In this document: positions 59,838 to 64,000 of the stretch, piece after piece
Layout: each line of letters opens with the position of its first letter
Numbering within the stretch: position 1 is the first letter of the stretch
Source: RDYJ01 sp034931405
GTDB taxonomy: Bacteria > Cyanobacteriota > Cyanobacteriia > Cyanobacteriales > Nostocaceae
NCBI RefSeq assembly: GCF_034931405.1
Contig: NZ_JAYGHA010000007.1
Coordinates: 1-64,000 of the forward strand
Direction: 5' to 3'
DNA length: 64,000 bases
Translations under genes and position numbers: made by a program
Notes under the pieces: generated by a model
Seen by the model: only the letters and a program-made list of their open reading frames with translations
Databases searched by the model: none
Told to the model about the DNA's origin: nothing

Positions 59838-60584
59838 TTAAATAAAAACTAACGGTTTATCTTTAAAAGGTGCAAAAGCTGCGGCATCAAACTTATATAA
59901 ACTAGCGGGACGACCTGCACCTCTTGATACTTTAATTCCGGTATCTGATAAAAATCCTAACTTCAGTAACCGCGCTCTAAAATTAGAATAATCTGAGAAA
60001 TTTTCCCCTAAAACTGTGGTGTATAATTGATATAAATCGTTGAGAGTAAAGGTTTTTGGTAATACATCAAAAGCTACCGGGCTATATTCTAATTTATTTC
60101 TCAGTCTTCTATGTCCATAGGTAATAATTTCATTATGATCAAATGCTAATTGAGGTATTTGTTTAACTGGATACCAAGCAATACCAGCAACTTTATCAGC
60201 AATTAATTCTGCTTCCTCAAACCGAACTAAGGCAAAATAACTAACTGATAAATAACGAACTCCATAACTATCAATTTTTTCTCGTGGATCACGATTTGGA
60301 CCACCAAAAGTATAGAGTTGTTCGAGATAGAGGTTATTGACTTTAATTTTTTCTGCCATAATGCGATAAGCTGCATCTTCTAAGGATTCTCCTTGACGTA
60401 CCAAAGTACCGGGAAGACTCCAGGAATTTAAAAATGGTTCTTGCTGTCGCATTATTAACAACACTAACAGCCGATTTTGGGCAGTATCTACAGAAAAAAT
60501 GACATTATCAACACCAACTTTGAAATCAGCTAAAGGTTGTTGATTTGTAGGATTTGAAATCTTTTTATGGTTACGTCCTGACAT
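59838..60584 (-). CDS. nrtR: NrtR-type NAD-metabolism regulator (Nudix-like plus winged helix)
   Basis: This 248-residue protein has a Nudix-like N-terminal domain (KVGVDNVIFSVDTAQNRLLV, SLPGTLVRQGESLEDAAYRI) and a C-terminal winged helix (FTLNDLYQLYTTVLGENFSD, SNFRARLLKLGFL, SRGAGRPASLYKF). The Nudix box is degenerate: the REUxEE part reads RIMAEK, so it probably binds rather than cleaves ADP-ribose-like ligands. This is the NrtR pattern. It sits inside the NAD operon, adjoining nadD, and likely binds the palindrome at 62578-62598. Confidence 0.88.
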   Translation of the reverse strand: MSGRNHKKISNPTNQQPLADFKVGVDNVIFSVDTAQNRLLVLLIMRQQEPFLNSWSLPGTLVRQGESLEDAAYRIMAEKIKVNNLYLEQLYTFGGPNRDPREKIDSYGVRYLSVSYFALVRFEEAELIADKVAGIAWYPVKQIPQLAFDHNEIITYGHRRLRNKLEYSPVAFDVLPKTFTLNDLYQLYTTVLGENFSDYSNFRARLLKLGFLSDTGIKVSRGAGRPASLYKFDAAAFAPFKDKPLVFI

Positions 60585-61151
60585 TTAAACGTACAAATGC
60601 TCCCGATGAATATAAGCAATAACAGGGGGGGTGAGAGTTTCGGGATCTTTTTGTTCACGAAAAGCTGTAGAGGAAACATCTAAACCAGTTATACTAGCGA
60701 TCGCAATTTTTCCTCCTAAATCCCTAATTTCCTCCAAGCTAGAATTATCTATTACATAACCCGGTCGAGGAATTACCAATAATTGCACTTGTTTTAACAA
60801 ATCTGCAACGTGATACCAATGTGGTAACTGATGTACTAAATCTGAACCAATGACTAAAGTATATTCAACATCATGACCCCATCTCAATTTTGCTTTTTCA
60901 ACAGTTTCCAAAGTTCGCCAACTGCTTAATTCTTGTTCTAAATTAATATTACCTTGAGGTGGTTCTATATCTGTAATGAGCAGATTTAACATTGCAGCCC
61001 GATGATCTAAAGGTGTTTGTTGAGACTTAAAAGGATTATCAGCAGCCCAAACCGCTACCCAATTAAAACTTTCAGATAACCACTTGAGAATTTTTTGATG
61101 TCCAGCCGTTGGCGGATCAGCACTTGTACCAAATAAAGCGATTTTCCTCAT
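60585..61151 (-). CDS. nadD: nicotinate-nucleotide adenylyltransferase
   Basis: This 188-residue enzyme converts nicotinate mononucleotide to deamido-NAD. The nucleotidyltransferase motif appears as IALFGTSADPPTAGHQKIL with the T/HxGH histidine. YTLVIGSDLVHQLPHWYHVA and a C-terminal SSTAFREQKD (variant ISSTxxR) follow. Complete. It starts with a 4-nt overlap (ATGA) with pncB, and its stop touches the nrtR start. Confidence 0.93.
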   Translation of the reverse strand: MRKIALFGTSADPPTAGHQKILKWLSESFNWVAVWAADNPFKSQQTPLDHRAAMLNLLITDIEPPQGNINLEQELSSWRTLETVEKAKLRWGHDVEYTLVIGSDLVHQLPHWYHVADLLKQVQLLVIPRPGYVIDNSSLEEIRDLGGKIAIASITGLDVSSTAFREQKDPETLTPPVIAYIHREHLYV

Positions 61152-62545
61152 TTTATCTTTGCGTCCTTTGCGGTTAGTTTCTTCGTCTCTTCTGTTAACT
61201 CATACAACATTTCAGAAAGCTCAACTTTCACAGAAACTGGATTTTCTAATCTTCTTGTTTCCTCTGGTAAACTAGCCACTGAAACTGCGGTTCGTTGCCG
61301 AATTGTTGTTAAATTTTCATGTGGTTTTAATTGCTTACCTGCTTTCATTACCAACTCTAATATAGGTTGTTCTCTCCCAAAATTCTCATCTAATAAACCT
61401 AACCTATCAGAATGTAATTTATCTCCAACATAAGAGCGAAAAATCTGCTTACGTCCAGGATAAGTAAACTTACCACTAGATAGTTTCATCACCGGAATAC
61501 CATCAATATCGACTAATTTATAAACTCCATTCACAGGTGAACCTGTTACTAATTTTGTTCCTAAACCATAACTATCAATTTCTGCACCTGCTGTTTTTAG
61601 TCTTTGTATTTCCCATTCATCCAAATCACCACTAGCAAAAATTGAAACTTTGGGCAGGAGCGATCGCACTTGTTTTGATAAAGTAACTAAATCCCCAGAA
61701 TCTAACCTCACCCCAGTTAATGTTATTTCCCCACTATTGACCTTTTCAGCCAACTGTTGAGCCGCAGCCACTGTATCATAAGTATCAATTAGCAATGGCG
61801 CACCCGGAAAATATTGATGAAAGGCAGTAAACGCCTGTTCTTCACTTCCTTCTAGGGCTGACAATGCCATCACTAAAGCGTGAGCCATTGTACCACTGGG
61901 TTTTTGCTCTAACTGTAGTGCTGCTAACACATTAGAAGTGGCATCTAAACCACCTGCTAAAGCTGCCCGTGCTGCCCATAAAGAGGCTTGGGGACTAAAA
62001 GCTCTTCTTGTGCCAAATTCTAAAAGTGTGGCTGTTTCCCCCGCAATATCACGTAATCTAGCCGCTTTGGTAGCAATTAAAGTTTGGTAATTGAGAGTGT
62101 TTAAAAGATAAGTTTCTACTATCTGTGCTTGCCATAAAGGCGCTTCAATTCTTAATAATGGCTCATTAGCAAATACTGCTGTGCCTTCTGGTACTGCCCA
62201 CACATCCCCTGTAAAACTACCTTCTGTTAATAATGACCAAAATCGATCAGGTGCATGGGTAAAAATTCCCGTGTTCTGTAAAGCAGCAATTTGGGCAGAA
62301 TTAAAGCTAAATTTAGCCAAATATTCCAAAGCTTGCGCCAAACCCATTGCTATTAAATAGCCAAAATCTTGAGGTAAGCGCCGCACAAATAATTCAAAAC
62401 TGGCTCGTTTTTGTTCTATTCCTTCACCTGTGTAACAAGCTGCCATTGTTAGCTGGTAAAGGTCTGTCAATAAGCTATAGTCTTCAGGACTGATATTCAA
62501 TTCTGGGTTTTGGTAGCCATAGCCCACATCTATAAAAGTGGTCAT
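61148..62545 (-). CDS. pncB: nicotinate phosphoribosyltransferase
   Basis: This 465-residue enzyme makes nicotinate mononucleotide from nicotinate and PRPP, a salvage route to NAD. Motifs: SLLTDLYQLTMAACYTGEG, ELFVRRLPQDFGYLIAMGL, LLEFGTRRAFSPQASLWAAR, GTMAHALVMAL and GVRLDSGDLVTLSKQVRSLL. ATG 62545 (MTTFIDVGYGYQ) is preferred: AGGAAA lies 9 nt before it, while the earlier start would be a TTG. The last codons (LTAKDAKIK) are encoded by a degenerate CTCTGCG-type repeat. First gene of the NAD operon. Confidence 0.96.
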   Translation of the reverse strand: MTTFIDVGYGYQNPELNISPEDYSLLTDLYQLTMAACYTGEGIEQKRASFELFVRRLPQDFGYLIAMGLAQALEYLAKFSFNSAQIAALQNTGIFTHAPDRFWSLLTEGSFTGDVWAVPEGTAVFANEPLLRIEAPLWQAQIVETYLLNTLNYQTLIATKAARLRDIAGETATLLEFGTRRAFSPQASLWAARAALAGGLDATSNVLAALQLEQKPSGTMAHALVMALSALEGSEEQAFTAFHQYFPGAPLLIDTYDTVAAAQQLAEKVNSGEITLTGVRLDSGDLVTLSKQVRSLLPKVSIFASGDLDEWEIQRLKTAGAEIDSYGLGTKLVTGSPVNGVYKLVDIDGIPVMKLSSGKFTYPGRKQIFRSYVGDKLHSDRLGLLDENFGREQPILELVMKAGKQLKPHENLTTIRQRTAVSVASLPEETRRLENPVSVKVELSEMLYELTEETKKLTAKDAKIK

Positions 62546-62577
62546 ATAACTGTTTCCTAGCAAAATTGCTTATCCAT

Positions 62578-62608
62578 TTATGGTAGCTTTTACCATAACT
62601 CATGTCAA
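62578..62608 (-). promoter_or_regulatory. pncB promoter with overlapping palindromic operator (likely NrtR site)
   Basis: On the minus strand, TTGACA (62603-62608) and TACCAT (62580-62585) are separated by 17 bp. The perfect palindrome TTATGGTA-N5-TACCATAA (62578-62598) covers the spacer and the -10, so a bound dimer would block RNA polymerase. The NrtR encoded in the operon is the natural candidate. Confidence 0.75.
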
Positions 62609-62916
62609 GTCTTTGGCTGATTATGCCTGAAAGCCCTACAAATAAAGATTAATTAGTCGATAAATACCTATTATTTTATATTTTTTAATAGTGAAAAAAA
62701 AGAATTAGACGGAAAAAATCCCCGATTACTGATTTGCACTTATAATTAAAATCAAGGGGAGAATTTTGAGTGATCAATTAAATAAAGTATTGCAAACTTA
62801 TCTGAAAAATCATTGCAAATATTGTCAATATATTGCAAAGATGAGCGACCAATAAATATCGGCATTAAATTATAGATATCTCAAATAAAAGGCATAAAAA
62901 AAAGGAGTCTCAGGTT
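62609..62916. other. intergenic region before a small gene
   Basis: AT-rich. AATCCCCGATTACTGATTT (about 62717-62735) pairs weakly with AATCAAGGGG (62749-62760), a poor copy of the GATCCCC family. AAGGAG (62902-62907) is the ribosome site of the 50-residue gene. Confidence 0.45.
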
Positions 62917-63069
62917 ATGGCTATCTCCAAAATGCTTGTTAGTATGACTCAATTTATTTCTGAAGCTTTCATGCGGATTTTTACCCCTACAGATGATGCC
63001 TATCCTATGATTGGTTTTCAACCTTTTACGGGTATTCCTTATAAGGGACGGAATTCTGGTTCTTGGTAG
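62917..63069 (+). CDS. small hypothetical protein of 50 residues
   Basis: ATG 62917 to TAG 63069 encodes MAISKMLVSMTQFISEAFMR, then IFTPTDDAYPMIGFQPFTGI, PYKGRNSGSW. AAGGAG lies 9 nt before the ATG. The distribution of codons and the motif-like aromatic middle (PMIGFQPFTG) look protein-like. I believe similar small proteins occur in other Nostocales, but this was not tested. No membrane segment beyond a mildly hydrophobic start. A 42-bp repeat follows it. Confidence 0.6.
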   Translation: MAISKMLVSMTQFISEAFMRIFTPTDDAYPMIGFQPFTGIPYKGRNSGSW

Positions 63070-63139
63070 AAGTTATAGGGGCGTTCGCGAAGGGCGTAGG
63101 GGCGAAGGTGTAAGGGCGAAGCATTCGGAAAATAAACTG

Positions 63140-63225
63140 GGGAAAAACCGATAATTGATCGTCCGAATGCTTCGCCCCTACAAGGGAAAAACCGATAATT
63201 GATCGTCCGAATGCTTCGCCCCTAC
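63140..63225. repeat. two exact 42-bp direct repeats
   Basis: 63140-63181 and 63184-63225 are identical, separated by AA. Each begins GGGAAAAACCGATAATTGAT and ends TTCGCCCCTAC. The end pairs with TAGGGGCGAAG (63099-63109), and CGAAGCATTCGG (63117-63128) pairs with CCGAATGCTTCG, so the region can form large hairpins. It lies at the 3' end of the LCP gene. Confidence 0.85.
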
Positions 63226-63232
63226 TCTGTTC

Positions 63233-64000
63233 CTACCGAGCTAGATTTTCAAACACGGGTTTTTGTAGTAACCAATCTTTACCGACTTGAATACTAATAT
63301 CAGAGCCGATATTACCAGTGCTTTCTACTCGCACTTCGCCAAAACCTAAAGTGTTACGAATTGATTCAGCACTGTCGCTATCACCTTGTTGAGCGATAAT
63401 ATTAGTAGTTTCTAGAGGTTCACCCCAAGGTCGAGAGATAAAAATATTACGATATCCGGCTTGTTCTAAGGCTGTAATTAAGGGGCGAATTTGCGAGCGA
63501 TCGCCACCTGTACTATCTTGAATTGCTACACGTAATCTAGCCGGATCAATGATTTCGCTCTCAAATGATGTCGATTCTAAACCAAAATTTTGAACCATTA
63601 ATTTAGTAATCGCCTGTTTATAAGGAATCCAATAACTAGCTTCATACTCCTTTACTTCACTAAAACGACCAGGAAGCATTAACATCTGCATATTAGAACG
63701 ATTGGTTCGCGCCCCAAAACCGACTAACGCCACAAGTTCCTCAACAGTCAAGTTGGTATCAATATTATCTTTAACAGTATCAAGAATTTCTGGTAATCGT
63801 GTTAATGTTGAGGGATTGAGACTCTGTTCAATTAAAGCACGTAATACAAGTTGCTGGCGCTGAATCCGGCCAATATCTCCGAGTTCGTCATGTCGAAAAC
63901 GGAGTAACTGTAGTGCTTGACTACCGCTAAGATGCTGTTTACCTGCCTTTAAATTAATATATAAATGCTGGGAATCATCCTGATATTTCATATCTTTAGG
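63233..64000 (-). CDS. LytR-CpsA-Psr (LCP) family protein, 5' end outside the window
   Basis: The reading frame continues past the window edge, so only the C-terminal 255 or so residues are seen. They include the LCP end motifs (GSQALQLLRFRHDELGDIGR, RQQLVLRALIEQSL; the arginines of the R-x-R-x5-D region) and LPEILDTVKDNIDTNLTVEE. A LytR_C-type C-terminal domain (ARLRVAIQDSTGG and YRNIFISRPWGEPLETTNII) completes it. LCP enzymes transfer polysaccharide or teichoic-acid-like polymers to the cell wall; in cyanobacteria they act in the envelope. Confidence 0.92.
   Translation of the reverse strand, partial: PKDMKYQDDSQHLYINLKAGKQHLSGSQALQLLRFRHDELGDIGRIQRQQLVLRALIEQSLNPSTLTRLPEILDTVKDNIDTNLTVEELVALVGFGARTNRSNMQMLMLPGRFSEVKEYEASYWIPYKQAITKLMVQNFGLESTSFESEIIDPARLRVAIQDSTGGDRSQIRPLITALEQAGYRNIFISRPWGEPLETTNIIAQQGDSDSAESIRNTLGFGEVRVESTGNIGSDISIQVGKDWLLQKPVFENLAR

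Overview
The window is chromosomal DNA of a cyanobacterium, most probably a filamentous Nostocales strain. Evidence: AT-rich sequence full of HIP1-type GCGATCGC octamers, heptameric short tandem repeats between genes, sufR/sufBCDS, dnaB with an intein next to rplI, a CbiG-CobJ fusion in an aerobic-type cobalamin cluster, Uma2 proteins and a phytochrome-like histidine kinase. The low GC fits the Anabaena/Dolichospermum/Aphanizomenon group, but that placement is inference. I saw no rRNA, tRNA or CRISPR array.

Layout. 0.3-3.5 kb: NERD-helicase plus TPR/cold-shock pair. 3.6-7 kb: ABC-2 permease, ExoD-like protein, ABC exporter. 7-8.6 kb: mobile-element debris. 8.6-13.7 kb: cobG-cobH-cobI-cbiG/cobJ behind a cobalamin riboswitch on the minus strand. 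14-20.6 kb: a hibernation-factor/cold-shock fusion, a flavin-type stress protein, a DUF5132-like protein, a P-type ATPase and a divergent MetK. 20.7-23 kb: XRE/ImmA pair divergent from a GIY-YIG protein, then vapBC. 23-31 kb: unknowns, a DUF697 GTPase, a TIR-like protein, a large phytochrome-type kinase and a NADAR protein. 31-37 kb: phasin-like protein, FKBP, dnaB with a mini-intein, rplI, lysC. 37.5-43 kb: an SDR gene and a superoxide dismutase gene both cut at one junction, small membrane proteins, miaE, two SDRs and a PEP-CTERM-like protein. 43.4-49.4 kb: the suf operon with its repressor. 49.5-55.7 kb: an accessory segment. 55.7-63 kb: small membrane and stress proteins, then the NAD operon pncB-nadD-nrtR-nadE. 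The window ends inside an LCP-family cell-envelope gene.

The most interesting segment is 50.8-54.6 kb. An 832-residue protein with a zinc ribbon and a PD-(D/E)xK-like motif (51213-53711) lies exactly between two broken genes: a 5'-truncated gene on the left and a 5'-truncated higB followed by a 3'-truncated higA on the right. Next come a toxin-antitoxin pair whose PemK/MazF-like toxin is cut to 30 residues and a Uma2 nuclease. This looks like a cassette that entered a toxin-antitoxin region and is the best candidate for an undescribed (perhaps defence) system. Other candidates are the NERD-helicase/TPR-CSD pair, the GIY-YIG/XRE/ImmA unit with mirrored promoters, and the TIR-like protein at 26.3 kb.

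Regulation can be read in several places: the cobalamin riboswitch before a TTG-initiated cobG, two CAAC-N6-GTTG SufR operators between sufB and sufR, and a perfect palindrome overlapping the pncB promoter that is a likely NrtR site. Several families of dispersed palindromes recur between genes and sometimes inside them, as in sufD.
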